Of a stretch of 35,043 nt of DNA, positions 7,638-16,129 are shown one piece after another (the first letter of the stretch is position 1; each line of letters starts with the position of its first letter). The position numbers and the translations under genes are program-made. The notes under the pieces are model-generated. The model was not told the DNA's origin. It worked only from the letters and a program-made list of their open reading frames with translations, and did not search any database. The DNA is taken from the NCBI GenBank assembly GCA_947624645.1, contig CANQLG010000018.1, positions 1-35,043 on the forward strand, written 5' to 3'. This DNA comes from Candidatus Gastranaerophilales bacterium (GTDB lineage: Bacteria; Cyanobacteriota; Vampirovibrionia; Gastranaerophilales; Gastranaerophilaceae).

Positions 7638-8048
7638 TTACATTGCCATTTTTAATTTTTCAAATTGACTGTCCGGACTTCTTTTATTTAAAATGTTTTC
7701 TGCAATATACATTTCTAATAATTCACGATTTTTATTAATATATTCTTTAAAAGAAATTTTTTCATTTGTTTTTTGATAATGTTTTTCTATGTACAATAAA
7801 CTCAATTTTAATATACTTATATTTAAAGTTATATCCTCTATCAGTTGAATTACGGTTTTATAAATATTATTATCTGTTTCACTTTCTGCTAATTTTTTTA
7901 TATAATTTGGAGTTTTTTCATAAAAAAAGTATAAATTAGATAATATTGCCAATTTTTCGGGTAATATACAGTTTTTGTAATTTGAAATTGTAATATTTTC
8001 AATATAAGTTCTCATATTATTCAATTCATTTTCAATAATTTCATACAT
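7638..8048 (-). CDS. Hypothetical helical protein
   Basis: A 136-residue protein I do not recognise. It appears all-helical, with many Ile, Leu, Asn and Lys residues, no Cys-rich motif, no signal peptide and no membrane segment. The start is placed at the second ATG (8048) because AGGAAG lies 8 nt before it; the ATG two codons upstream would be only 2 nt from that site. A TATAAT (8090-8095, minus strand) could be its -10 box. It stands 86 bp upstream of efp on the same strand and may be read into the efp-accB unit. It looks like a lineage-specific gene. Confidence 0.65.
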   Translation of the reverse strand: MYEIIENELNNMRTYIENITISNYKNCILPEKLAILSNLYFFYEKTPNYIKKLAESETDNNIYKTVIQLIEDITLNISILKLSLLYIEKHYQKTNEKISFKEYINKNRELLEMYIAENILNKRSPDSQFEKLKMAM

Positions 8049-8167
8049 AAACATATCTTCCTATTCTGTAATAAATAATCCAAATAGTAATTATAAAGGT
8101 CATTTGCATTAATACTTTAATTCAAGTTTTAAATAAACACTATTAGTCTGTTGGGCTATTCTTAAGA

Positions 8168-8815
8168 CTAGAATTTATTTGCCAAAAAATAGAAAATCGG
8201 GCTATTAACATGCCATAAGCTATTATAATCAACATTTTCAGGGAGTTCTAAAGTTACGGTCGGGATGTTTCGTTCCACACCGGCATAGTTGCCAAAGCTT
8301 CCGGGAGTAGGATAACCTATATCAGCTTGAACGGGATATCCCGTCAATTGTGAAATTTTTTCAGCCAAATTTTTTGCAGGCCCATCATAGTTTACGATTT
8401 TAAACGGTGCATGGATTGAAAGTATTGCATCAATTTTATATTTATCTAATATTTCAATCATAAACTTTGTTTCGGTTTCGCTTGCAGGTGCATCTCCTCC
8501 AAAATAGTCATTTCTTTCCGTTTTTTTCCAATTTTGAGTCGGGAAATTTCTGTTTAAATCCACCCCGTTTGCATTTTGCCTTTTATTCTTTTTCTTGCCG
8601 TCAGGGTTTAAGCAGGGGACTATTAATAAACGATTTTTTAAATTACTTAAATTTGTTTTTAAAAATTCATTTATCAGATATTCCCCCTGAGGTTCCTCTC
8701 CATGGAATACACCAATTATCAGTATAGTTTTATCATACGGTTTATTAAGAGTTTCCAAAAGAGTTACGGTATTATTTTCTTTTGTCAAAGCCGTTTTAAC
8801 GGTTTGAAATAACAT
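8168..8815 (-). CDS. M14-family zinc carboxypeptidase / murein peptide amidase-like
   Basis: A 215-residue M14 metallopeptidase of the short MpaA-like type. Zinc ligands are His38 and Glu41 in F-H-G-E-E, and His135 in S-I-H-A-P. The substrate-binding block N-P-D-G (70-73) and N-A-N-G-V-D-L-N-R-N-F-P (81-92) is present with Arg89. The catalytic Glu is probably Glu190 in T-V-T-L-E-L-P. Family members cut the gamma-D-Glu-diaminopimelate bond in cell-wall tripeptides or act as carboxypeptidases. No signal peptide, so a cytoplasmic role in peptidoglycan recycling is plausible. It starts 21 bp after pepA and would be translated from the same transcript, fitting peptide breakdown by the two enzymes in turn. 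Confidence 0.85.
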   Translation of the reverse strand: MLFQTVKTALTKENNTVTLLETLNKPYDKTILIIGVFHGEEPQGEYLINEFLKTNLSNLKNRLLIVPCLNPDGKKKNKRQNANGVDLNRNFPTQNWKKTERNDYFGGDAPASETETKFMIEILDKYKIDAILSIHAPFKIVNYDGPAKNLAEKISQLTGYPVQADIGYPTPGSFGNYAGVERNIPTVTLELPENVDYNSLWHVNSPIFYFLANKF

Positions 8816-8836
8816 TTTTTCTTTTTGACCCCATAT

Positions 8837-10303
8837 TTATTGCGTAATATATTTAATTAAACTTCTTACACCCACTCCCGTAGCATTTCTTACACCCTCT
8901 GAGTTAGTTTGTTCCAAAAATGCGGTACCTGCAATATCTAAATGTATCCAAGGTGTATTTTTTATAAATTTAGATAAAAATATACCGGCAGCAGAAGCTC
9001 CGCCCATTCTTCCGCCCGTATTTTTAGTATCAGCAATATCACTTTTCAGTGAATCACCATATTCTTCAAACATTGGCAATTGCCAGAATCTTTCTCCTGC
9101 TTTATTTGCCACTTCTATAAAATCTTTTATTTTTTCTTCATTATTGCCCATTATTCCGCTTGCGACAGAACCTAAAGCCACCATACAAGCACCTGTCAAA
9201 GTTGCTATATCTATTATTATATCAGGCTTTAATTCTTCGGCATAAGCTAAAGCATCAGCTAAAGTTACTCTTCCTTCCGCATCTGTGTTATCTATTTCAA
9301 TAGTTCTGCCTGTTTTAGAAATTATTACATCCCCTGGTTTATAAGCACTGCCTGAGGGCATATTTTCACATGCGGCAACTATTGCATGCACTTCCGCATC
9401 AGGTTTTAGTTCCGAAATCGCTTTCATTGTTGTTATTACAGCAGCAGCACCAGACATATCATCACGCATTGTCAGCATTGAAGCCGGAGGTTTTAAGTCC
9501 AATCCGCCTGCGTCAAAGGTTATTCCTTTTCCTATTATTGCTATTTTCTTTTTTGCTTTTTTTTCGGGTTTATATTCCATATGTATTAACTTCGGTTCAT
9601 GGATACTGCCCTGTCCTACGGCTAAAAATGCATTCATTCCCATCTTCTTTATTTGAGTTTTATCATATACCGTAGTCTTTACACCCGAATTTTTTACCGC
9701 ATAATCAGCAAGTGTTTCAGGATAAAGATATTGAGAAGATTCATTTATCAAATCTCTGGCTTGGTTTACCGCCTCACCTGTTATTGTACCTATTGTTATA
9801 CCCTCTTTTGCCAATTTATATTTTTTATCATCAATTTCGGCAATTATAAATTCTTTAATCTGGTTTTTTGTTTTTTCCGATTTATATTTATCAAAGGCAT
9901 AAATTCCGGATAAAGCACCTTCCGTTATCATTTGAGCACAAGTTTTGGGACATAATCCTGCTATACCTGCCCCATGCAATATAGATACTACTTTAGTCCC
10001 CTTAATGCTTCTGACGATTTTGGCAGTTAAATCTCTTATTTTTTCGGGAGTAAATTCTTTTTGCTTACCCAATCCCGCTATGATAAGCTTTTTACCTTCT
10101 TTTGGCAAAGGAAGCGTATATATATTTCCATATTTGCCGTCAAATTTTTCTTGTTTTATTACATAATTTGATATTATTCCTTTATAAGCCTTATCAACAA
10201 TCCCTGTAACTCCGCCCGGAATTTTAACTCCTTCAAAAAGATTGACAATAATTACATCAGATTCTATATCCAGTATAGATTTTTTTTCAATCTTAATTTT
10301 CAT
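8837..10303 (-). CDS. pepA: Leucyl aminopeptidase (M17)
   Basis: A 488-residue cytosolic aminopeptidase, full length for the family. The C-terminal catalytic half carries G-K-G-I-T-F-D-A-G-G-L-D-L-K-P (first metal-binding Lys and Asp), D-D-M-S-G-A-A-A-V and the signature N-T-D-A-E-G-R-V-T-L-A-D-A-L (second metal site and catalytic Arg). The N-terminal half is the usual regulatory macro-like domain. It removes N-terminal amino acids from peptides as a hexamer with two metal ions. The start has a strong AAGGAGAT. It sits 11 bp after the response-regulator gene and 21 bp before the M14 gene, so this strand is one run of close genes from 12375 to 8168. Confidence 0.96.
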   Translation of the reverse strand: MKIKIEKKSILDIESDVIIVNLFEGVKIPGGVTGIVDKAYKGIISNYVIKQEKFDGKYGNIYTLPLPKEGKKLIIAGLGKQKEFTPEKIRDLTAKIVRSIKGTKVVSILHGAGIAGLCPKTCAQMITEGALSGIYAFDKYKSEKTKNQIKEFIIAEIDDKKYKLAKEGITIGTITGEAVNQARDLINESSQYLYPETLADYAVKNSGVKTTVYDKTQIKKMGMNAFLAVGQGSIHEPKLIHMEYKPEKKAKKKIAIIGKGITFDAGGLDLKPPASMLTMRDDMSGAAAVITTMKAISELKPDAEVHAIVAACENMPSGSAYKPGDVIISKTGRTIEIDNTDAEGRVTLADALAYAEELKPDIIIDIATLTGACMVALGSVASGIMGNNEEKIKDFIEVANKAGERFWQLPMFEEYGDSLKSDIADTKNTGGRMGGASAAGIFLSKFIKNTPWIHLDIAGTAFLEQTNSEGVRNATGVGVRSLIKYITQ

Positions 10304-10314
10304 ATTTTATCTCC

Positions 10315-11628
10315 TTATTCGTTATAACTGTCATTAAATTTTTTAATCCAGCGGAAAATCACCGATAATTCATAAGGCTTTGGCAGATATAAATCGGCGC
10401 CCGCATTTAATACAAGCTCTTTATCTCTTATCGTTGTTGTAAAAATAATTTCAGAGTTAAAATTTGGAGTTTCAAATTTTAATTTTCTGCAAACTTCCAA
10501 CCCCTTTAGTGTTTCGGAATTACCTGCATCAAGTATTATCACAGACGGATTAAACTCTTGTATTGCTGTATATATTTCATCATATTCATTAACGACCCGA
10601 ACACTATATCCTTGAAGTTTTGCCGTTGCTTCAAGCAATAAGGAAAGTGCATCATCAGGCTCCGCAATTAATATGTTTGTATTTATTTTTTTATACTCAA
10701 TTGCATTATCAGCCGAAATTTCAGGGCGTTCCACCACATAATTTGAACCTGTTTTATATTTTGCCAATTTATGCGTTGAAATTAACGAACTTATTACCTG
10801 TTTTACATCGGAATATTTTTTATATTTGTTCGAGATTACCCCAATACTCGCAGAAACAAGATTTACTTTATCTTCAGCTTCATCATCACCATGCATAAAT
10901 ATAAATCCGCGTTTTATATCATTTTCCGAATAAAATTTTGAAACAACCGTATCAAATGCATAAACAAGATAATTGGCTATACGTTCCAGTTTTTCACTGT
11001 TTGTTATAACTATAAAATCATCCGTCCCCAATTGTCCGATATAATCATTTGCATCTAAACTTGATTTTATTATTGCCGAATAAGTTTGCAATAGTTTATC
11101 GGCAGCAAGCTCTCCGTATATTTCCTTATAAAATTCAAGATTATCTATATCTATATACATAATCTCCCACTGTTTTTCACTATTAATCGTGCGTTTTATC
11201 ATTTTTTGAGAGATATTTGAATTAAAAAGCATTGTTTTTTCTGAAAAACTGTTTTCGAAATTCCGCCTTAAATGGGCTGTGATTCTCGCTTTAAATTCGT
11301 CACTGTGTATAGGCTCGGATAAAAAGTCATCAGCACCCGAATCTAAAATATCTATCTTGTCTTGTATATGATTTGATTTAGATACAGCAACAACAGCAGG
11401 ACGGGTATTGTAGGTTAATACTCTTATTTGCTCTATTATTTTTTTGATGTCTAAATCAAGACTATCGGAAATAAGTATCAAATCAGGCTCAAATGAATTT
11501 ATAATATTTAAAGCACAGGCAAAATCTTTTGCAACAAAAACTGTTATGTCACTATTTTCCAGTATTTTTTTATATCTTGTTGCCTGTTCTATTCTTTTAT
11601 CAATTATTAAAACAACTTTTACCAACAT
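10315..11628 (-). CDS. Response regulator with REC, degenerate GGDEF-like and second REC domain
   Basis: A 437-residue three-domain protein. REC1 (about 3-120) has Asp10 and the phosphoacceptor Asp55, but the usual K-P is replaced by E-P at 105-106. The middle domain (about 150-310) has the fold signature of GGDEF proteins (I-D-I-D-N-L-E-F-Y-K-E-I-Y-G) but its active loop reads G-T-D-D-F at 201-205 instead of GGDEF, so diguanylate cyclase activity is doubtful. REC2 (about 317-437) has Asp367 in I-I-L-D and the intact K-P at 417-418. There is no DNA-binding domain. The start is 3 bp after the stop of the kinase gene, so the two are translationally coupled and probably form one signalling pair. 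Output might be through protein binding. Confidence 0.85.
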   Translation of the reverse strand: MLVKVVLIIDKRIEQATRYKKILENSDITVFVAKDFACALNIINSFEPDLILISDSLDLDIKKIIEQIRVLTYNTRPAVVAVSKSNHIQDKIDILDSGADDFLSEPIHSDEFKARITAHLRRNFENSFSEKTMLFNSNISQKMIKRTINSEKQWEIMYIDIDNLEFYKEIYGELAADKLLQTYSAIIKSSLDANDYIGQLGTDDFIVITNSEKLERIANYLVYAFDTVVSKFYSENDIKRGFIFMHGDDEAEDKVNLVSASIGVISNKYKKYSDVKQVISSLISTHKLAKYKTGSNYVVERPEISADNAIEYKKINTNILIAEPDDALSLLLEATAKLQGYSVRVVNEYDEIYTAIQEFNPSVIILDAGNSETLKGLEVCRKLKFETPNFNSEIIFTTTIRDKELVLNAGADLYLPKPYELSVIFRWIKKFNDSYNE

Positions 11629-11631
11629 CTT

Positions 11632-12375
11632 TTACTCTTTAATTTTATTTTTACCGTTATCCTCAATTGAAGCAATTTTAAAAGTCACAATAAATTCGCT
11701 GCCTTTATCCAAACTTTTAACATCTATTTTACCGTTCATTTTTTCAACAAGCGTTTTTGTAATATAAAGTCCTAAACCGTTGCCTTGAATTTTTCTTGTA
11801 AGAGGTGAATCTATGCGAGAAAATTTATTAAAAATTTTATTTAAATCTTCTTGTTTAATTCCGATTCCCTCATCTTTTACTGAAATATTTAAAGTATTAT
11901 CATTATAATTCTGCCCCAAACTGACAGTTACGGTTGAATTTTCGCTTGAATATTTAGAAGCATTATCAATTAAATTAAGCAGGATTTGCTGCAACTTATC
12001 AGTATCAACCAAAATTTTCGGAAGATTTTTATCATAATTACAAACATATTTATGAGTTTTATACTGATTTTTAATCATTTGAACAGCATAATCAACAATA
12101 GGAGCGATATCAACAGTTTTGTAAACCATTAATTCTTTATCGGATTGCATCTTAGATACTGTTAAAAGATTTTCCACAAGATTTATAAGCCTATTTGACT
12201 GCTCTTTAATAATCAGCAGAAATTTTTCTCTTTGTTCCTGTGTAAGCCTGTCATAAGAAGTTAAAAGCGTATCGGCAAATCCTCGTATACTTGTAAGAGG
12301 CGTCCTAAGCTCATGGCTTACGGTTGAAATAAAATCTAAATGTGCTTGTTCCAGTTTATCTTTAGTTTCAGTCAT
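11632..12375 (-). CDS. Sensorless cytosolic histidine kinase
   Basis: A 247-residue HisKA plus HATPase_c kinase. The phosphorylated His21 is in S-H-E-L-R-T-P-L. The ATPase domain shows the N-box D-N-A-S-K-Y-S, the G1 box D-E-G-I-G-I and the G2 box G-N-G-L-G-L-Y. Only 20 residues precede the H-box, so no sensor and no membrane segment is present; an in-frame TAG lies 12 codons before the ATG, so a longer form is excluded. It must be regulated by a partner protein or be part of a larger complex. A TATAAT 7 nt before the ATG suggests a leaderless transcript. The REC/GGDEF-like gene follows directly. Confidence 0.92.
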   Translation of the reverse strand: MTETKDKLEQAHLDFISTVSHELRTPLTSIRGFADTLLTSYDRLTQEQREKFLLIIKEQSNRLINLVENLLTVSKMQSDKELMVYKTVDIAPIVDYAVQMIKNQYKTHKYVCNYDKNLPKILVDTDKLQQILLNLIDNASKYSSENSTVTVSLGQNYNDNTLNISVKDEGIGIKQEDLNKIFNKFSRIDSPLTRKIQGNGLGLYITKTLVEKMNGKIDVKSLDKGSEFIVTFKIASIEDNGKNKIKE

Positions 12376-12382
12376 AAATATT

Positions 12383-12388
12383 ATTATA
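12383..12388 (-). promoter_or_regulatory. -10 box of histidine kinase gene, 7 nt before ATG
   Basis: TATAAT on the minus strand (ATTATA on plus), then AATATTT and the ATG at 12375. No Shine-Dalgarno is present. The spacing puts the transcription start at the start codon. No good -35 box at 17 bp. Confidence 0.45.
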
Positions 12389-12414
12389 TAACTGTTTTTA
12401 ATTTTTAGCTATTG

Positions 12415-12420
12415 TATAAT
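12415..12420 (+). promoter_or_regulatory. -10 box of the LOG-family gene
   Basis: TATAAT preceded by TTG. A start near 12427 would leave a 15-nt leader with AGGGAAA (12430-12436) as ribosome binding site. It lies back to back with the kinase promoter. Confidence 0.4.
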
Positions 12421-12442
12421 AATCCTATCAGGGAAAATATTT

Positions 12443-13021
12443 ATGAATAAAAATAAAAAAACAATATGTGTCTATTGCTCATCAAGCAACCATTTACCGG
12501 AGAAATATTATATACTTTCACGTGAATTAGGATGTAAAATCGGACAAAACGGTTATAATATGGTATATGGCGGAACAACAGTGGGTATGATGGGAATTAT
12601 TGCCAATAGCGCACTTGAAAACGGTTCGGAAGTAATCGGAGTCATTCCTGAAAAAATTGAATCTTTCGGATTAAAACATCCTTCTTTAGCTAAAGTTATA
12701 GTAACAAAAGATATGAGAGAACGAAAAGCTACAATGGAAAAATATGCCGATATTTTTGTGGCGGCCCCTGGCGGATTCGGCACATTTGAAGAAATTTTTG
12801 AAATAATTGTGGCTAAACAACTCGGATATCACGATAAACCGATTATTTTCCTGAATTTTGATAATTATTACTCTAATCTGTTCAAAATGTTTGACACAGT
12901 GTATGAAAATAAATTCGCGAAACAAGAAACACGGGATTTATACTATATTGCCGAGAATACGGATAATATTTTTAATTATATTAAAACTTATAAACCTGCA
13001 GAGTTTACCCTAAAATGGTAA
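12443..13021 (+). CDS. LOG-family protein (TIGR00730-type nucleotide 5'-monophosphate phosphoribohydrolase)
   Basis: A 192-residue Rossmann-like protein of the 'lysine decarboxylase-like' LOG family, which splits cytokinin-type or purine nucleoside monophosphates into base and ribose 5-phosphate. The nucleotide site G-G-T-T-V-G-M-M-G is at 43-51, catalytic Arg94 and Lys95 in M-R-E-R-K, and the signature P-G-G-F-G-T-F-E-E at 109-117. The length is typical. Older annotation as lysine decarboxylase is misleading. It has its own promoter and is divergent from the histidine kinase, and followed by the first radical SAM gene 58 bp downstream. Confidence 0.92.
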   Translation: MNKNKKTICVYCSSSNHLPEKYYILSRELGCKIGQNGYNMVYGGTTVGMMGIIANSALENGSEVIGVIPEKIESFGLKHPSLAKVIVTKDMRERKATMEKYADIFVAAPGGFGTFEEIFEIIVAKQLGYHDKPIIFLNFDNYYSNLFKMFDTVYENKFAKQETRDLYYIAENTDNIFNYIKTYKPAEFTLKW

Positions 13022-13046
13022 AAATTAATAAATTATTTCATAATTA

Positions 13047-13055
13047 TGGTAAAAT
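13047..13055 (+). promoter_or_regulatory. Extended -10 promoter upstream of first radical SAM gene
   Basis: TGGTAAAAT (TG at 13047-13048, TAAAAT at 13050-13055). The start would fall near 13062, leaving about 18 nt of leader with AAAGGA (13067-13072) as ribosome binding site before the ATG at 13080. Confidence 0.4.
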
Positions 13056-13079
13056 TTTCTTATACAAAAGGAATTAACA

Positions 13080-14063
13080 ATGCAATTTAAATGTTGTGAG
13101 TGGGCATTATATCACTTAGTAATTAATTCAACAGATTTAACATATTGTTGTCAATCTTTTGATAAAAAATTGACCTTTATGGAAAATTACAACGGTGAAT
13201 TGATAGATATTGATAAATATATAAAAGACAGACAAGAATATATAGAACGCTGCAAACGGGGAGATTATCCAAAAGTGTGTGCGACATGCCCGACTTTAGA
13301 AGAACGTAATTGGGATGAAACACCGGGGTTTATAGATGTATCAGTGTCTAACAGAACCAAATGCAGTTGTGATTGCATATATTGTATTATTTCAGGCGGC
13401 GGAAACAGTGAAATAAAAAAAGAACTGAATACCCGTAAAGTATGGGATATAAAGCCTGTTTTAAGTGCCCTCAGGGACAAAAATATGTTCAAATACGGCT
13501 GTCATTTTATTATAGGCGGAGGCGAATGCGCAGAATATCCCGACGGAGAATTAAAATGGTTAATTGATTTTGTTTCATCCATTCATGGTTCCATTGAATT
13601 TTTAAGTGCGGGTATATCATATTCCAAAGATATCGAACGGGCTCTTAAAACAGAAAAAGCGAAACTAAAAGTTTCCGTTGATGCAGGTACAAAAAAAACT
13701 TATGAAAAAATTAAACGTGTTAAAGGGTTTGATAATGTTTGGAAAAATTTAAAAAATTATATTAAAGCGGAAAAGAAAAACCCTAATGCACAAGTCACTA
13801 TTAAATATATTATTATTCCTAACGTTAATGATAACCTGAAAGAAGCTCGTGAATTTATAAAACGTGCTTTTAGAATAGGATGTAAATCTATTGAAATAAA
13901 TGTAGAATTCTTTTGGATGAATGAAAATTTTGACAAACCCGTTTCTAACCAATTAAAAGAAGTTTTGCAATATTTCGACAGTTTAAAAGATAAAAATGTT
14001 TATTTTTCATCAAATATAAATTCACATATAACAAACTGGCTCAAAGATAATTTAAATCTTTAG
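13080..14063 (+). CDS. Radical SAM protein with N-terminal Cys motif (paralogue A)
   Basis: A 327-residue radical SAM enzyme. The [4Fe-4S]/SAM motif C-x3-C-x2-C is Cys95, Cys99 and Cys102 (an extra Cys97 sits inside). A G-G-G-E block (about 148) for SAM binding follows on the TIM-barrel. The N-terminal 80 residues carry Cys5-Cys6, Cys23-Cys24 and Cys67-x2-Cys70, enough for an additional Fe-S cluster; the same pattern recurs in three other proteins of this block. Just after it comes L-E-E-x-x-W-D-E, also shared. The substrate is unknown. Start ATG has AAAGGA 7 nt upstream. It converges on the next gene with one base between the stop codons. It lies apart from the two divergent units but its paralogy links it to them. 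Confidence 0.88.
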   Translation: MQFKCCEWALYHLVINSTDLTYCCQSFDKKLTFMENYNGELIDIDKYIKDRQEYIERCKRGDYPKVCATCPTLEERNWDETPGFIDVSVSNRTKCSCDCIYCIISGGGNSEIKKELNTRKVWDIKPVLSALRDKNMFKYGCHFIIGGGECAEYPDGELKWLIDFVSSIHGSIEFLSAGISYSKDIERALKTEKAKLKVSVDAGTKKTYEKIKRVKGFDNVWKNLKNYIKAEKKNPNAQVTIKYIIIPNVNDNLKEAREFIKRAFRIGCKSIEINVEFFWMNENFDKPVSNQLKEVLQYFDSLKDKNVYFSSNINSHITNWLKDNLNL

Positions 14064-14064
14064 A

Positions 14065-15069
14065 TTATTTTTTAAAAAAAGATTTTATTTTAGAAATAAA
14101 CGTATTGGGTTCAATATTTAAAATTTCCGTATTTATAGATACAAAATTCTCTTTAAAAATAGGATTTTTTAGAATCTTAATACATTTATTATAGTCTTTA
14201 TGATTAGGATTTAAAATATTAATTTTTTCAAAAGTTTGTTTTGTATCCTCATTTTCAATCAGGTTTAGAAACGTAACTTTAGCATTATATTTTTTTGCCA
14301 TTTGAGCGAACTTTATCATTTCTTTATAATTTATGGAATTCATAACAAATCTGAATTCAAGTTCATCAACTTTTCCTTGCTTCTTTAAATCGGCAATATA
14401 TTTAATATTTTTTATAACCTTATCAAAATTACCTTTTTTAACAAGTTTATTATAAGTAGATTTTTTTACGGAATGAAAAGAAAATCGTATAACACCTAAA
14501 TTATTTATTATCCCAAGCTCAGTTATATTTTTTTCATCCATAAGTATTCCGTTGGTAAGAATATCGAATTTAATATACGGATACAGTTTAGCAATTTTTG
14601 TCATTAATTTTCTTGTATGCTCACTTGCCAAAGCCTCACCTATACCTGAAAGTGAGACTCTTTGCGCATTTTTAAAGACTTCCCCCATCCAATTATCAAT
14701 AGTGTTATCAAACATTGATAAATCTTGTTTTTTGGAGCAATTACGACAAAATATACACTCTACATTGCATATACTATCATAGCTTAAGGCAATTACTTCA
14801 GGATATTTTTCAGCTGTTAAAGTCGTCTTAAATTGCCTGTCCGGAGCATTAATGCAAGTATCTAATTTGCAATATTTATAATTATCTTCTTGAAATTGCT
14901 TTCTAAATTCCTGCGCTCTTTTCCCATTCCAAATTTCAGAAAAATCTTGAACTAAAATATTCCCAAAAGAATATGAACTGCACCACGGATGGCAGCAAGG
15001 ATAAACATTACCTTGCTCATTTATTTGTATTGATGTATATGGGAAATGGCAAATGCTATATTCTGACAT
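14065..15069 (-). CDS. Radical SAM protein with N-terminal SPASM-like domain
   Basis: A 334-residue protein with permuted order: a SPASM-like cluster-binding segment comes first. Cys7 in C-H-F-P-Y, G-N-V-Y-P-C-C (25-26), Cys30, F-G-N-I-L, E-I-W-N-G and C-x4-C (67, 72) follow the SPASM pattern, with the radical SAM motif Cys101-x3-Cys105-x2-Cys108 after it. SPASM domains usually follow the radical SAM core and bind auxiliary Fe-S clusters in peptide-modifying or dehydrogenating enzymes. The core has G-I-G-E for SAM contact. The C-terminal ~50 residues are Ile/Lys/Asn-rich and unassigned. It is 11 bp downstream of paralogue B and so in the leftward unit. Confidence 0.88.
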   Translation of the reverse strand: MSEYSICHFPYTSIQINEQGNVYPCCHPWCSSYSFGNILVQDFSEIWNGKRAQEFRKQFQEDNYKYCKLDTCINAPDRQFKTTLTAEKYPEVIALSYDSICNVECIFCRNCSKKQDLSMFDNTIDNWMGEVFKNAQRVSLSGIGEALASEHTRKLMTKIAKLYPYIKFDILTNGILMDEKNITELGIINNLGVIRFSFHSVKKSTYNKLVKKGNFDKVIKNIKYIADLKKQGKVDELEFRFVMNSINYKEMIKFAQMAKKYNAKVTFLNLIENEDTKQTFEKINILNPNHKDYNKCIKILKNPIFKENFVSINTEILNIEPNTFISKIKSFFKK

Positions 15070-15080
15070 ATTTAATAATT

Positions 15081-16052
15081 TTACCTGTATCTTCTGTTTT
15101 TAATTATTACTTCAACAAAATCATAAGTATTTAATATGAACCCGTATTCTTTAATTTTTTCTTTCATAAATTCATATAATTCAATTATATGATCGGATGG
15201 ACCTGTTTTAGATAAATCCACTGCCGAATGACAGAATTCTATTGTCGGATGTAATATACTAACACCAAGCTCTTTACATAAATCAAGCCATTTTATTATT
15301 TCTTCTTTATTGTCATTTATACCTTCAATTAAAATATATTTTATTAATAAATTTCTTGAATATTCACCTGAATCTTTAATATACCTTTTTATATTTTTTA
15401 CAACATCATTAAATTTATCAACATTTTTTAATTTTTTAAAAGTTTCCGAACTTCCGCAATCAAGAGAAATAGTCATATTATTTCCTTTGGTTAATGCTTT
15501 CGCGAATAATTTTTCATATAAAATTCCGTTTGTCAGTATGTGCATATTATAATTATGTTTCATAAACAGCTTTAAGATATCATTAAATTCTTTTAATAAA
15601 GTAGGCTCTCCGCCGACAAAAGATACCTTTACTTTATCCGCAAAATAATTTTGTTTTATAAAAAGTTTTAGTATTTTATATAAGTCTACAAATTCACTTT
15701 TACATTTTTTTGTTGTTATTTTAAGATGAGTCTCACCTCTGTTTCCGCAATAAACACATGCGCAATTACACTGATTCCAATGAAAGACCTCAATAAAATT
15801 AATTTTTACTTCATCAAATTCATCCCAGTCTTTTTCTTCAAGATAAATACAATTTTTACAGTAATCGGGAACCATTCCCTTTCTGCAATTTTCTATTATA
15901 GAATGTTTTATTTCTTTAAATTTACTATAAAAATCATTACAGTAAGGAACAATATTATCTTGTCCGCTGGCAGAAAGCTTATTACAAAATCTTAATCCCG
16001 TTCGTGTAAAATTTAGCCCGTTTCTAATATTCGAACAACATTTATATTTCAA
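15081..16052 (-). CDS. Radical SAM protein with N-terminal Cys motif (paralogue B), TTG start
   Basis: The TTG at 16052 is chosen as start: GGAAAGAG lies 8 nt upstream, the protein then begins M-K-Y-K-C-C exactly like paralogue C, and an upstream TTG at 16088 would fall inside the -10/-35 promoter. From this start the protein has 323 residues. Cys5, Cys6, Cys23, Cys38 and the pair Cys65/Cys68 form the N-terminal cluster motif, and Cys95-x3-Cys99-x2-Cys102 is the radical SAM motif; numbering matches paralogue A. L-E-E-K-D-W-D-E follows the Cys pair. V-G-G-E (about 154) is the SAM contact. It heads the leftward unit with the SPASM-like gene. The substrate is unknown. Confidence 0.85.
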   Translation of the reverse strand: MKYKCCSNIRNGLNFTRTGLRFCNKLSASGQDNIVPYCNDFYSKFKEIKHSIIENCRKGMVPDYCKNCIYLEEKDWDEFDEVKINFIEVFHWNQCNCACVYCGNRGETHLKITTKKCKSEFVDLYKILKLFIKQNYFADKVKVSFVGGEPTLLKEFNDILKLFMKHNYNMHILTNGILYEKLFAKALTKGNNMTISLDCGSSETFKKLKNVDKFNDVVKNIKRYIKDSGEYSRNLLIKYILIEGINDNKEEIIKWLDLCKELGVSILHPTIEFCHSAVDLSKTGPSDHIIELYEFMKEKIKEYGFILNTYDFVEVIIKNRRYR

Positions 16053-16079
16053 ATTTTTATCTCTTTCCAATACAATTAG

Positions 16080-16108
16080 ATTATACAAAAAATCTTGTTA
16101 TAAATCAA
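16080..16108 (-). promoter_or_regulatory. Promoter of leftward radical SAM unit
   Basis: On the minus strand: -35 TTGATT (16108-16103), 17-bp spacer, -10 TATAAT (16085-16080). Start near 16073 leaves about 21 nt of leader with GGAAAGAG before the TTG at 16052. It overlaps the promoter of the rightward unit. Confidence 0.7.
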
Positions 16109-16123
16109 TTTTACTTTTATAAT
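16095..16123 (+). promoter_or_regulatory. Promoter of rightward unit, leaderless
   Basis: -35 TTGTTA (16095-16100), 17-bp spacer, -10 TATAAT (16118-16123). The ATG at 16130 lies 7 nt from the last base of the -10, exactly where transcription should start, and no Shine-Dalgarno exists. Its -35 region overlaps that of the leftward promoter, so a factor binding here could set both directions. Confidence 0.7.
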
Positions 16124-16129
16124 TATTCT

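Noticed and set aside
9370-10166. Plus-strand frames inside pepA
   Set aside because: They are antisense shadows of a well-conserved gene and show Leu/Phe-rich nonsense composition.
16053-16088. Longer start (TTG at 16088) for paralogue B
   Set aside because: It would encode protein from inside the -10 box; paralogues and the Shine-Dalgarno favour TTG at 16052.
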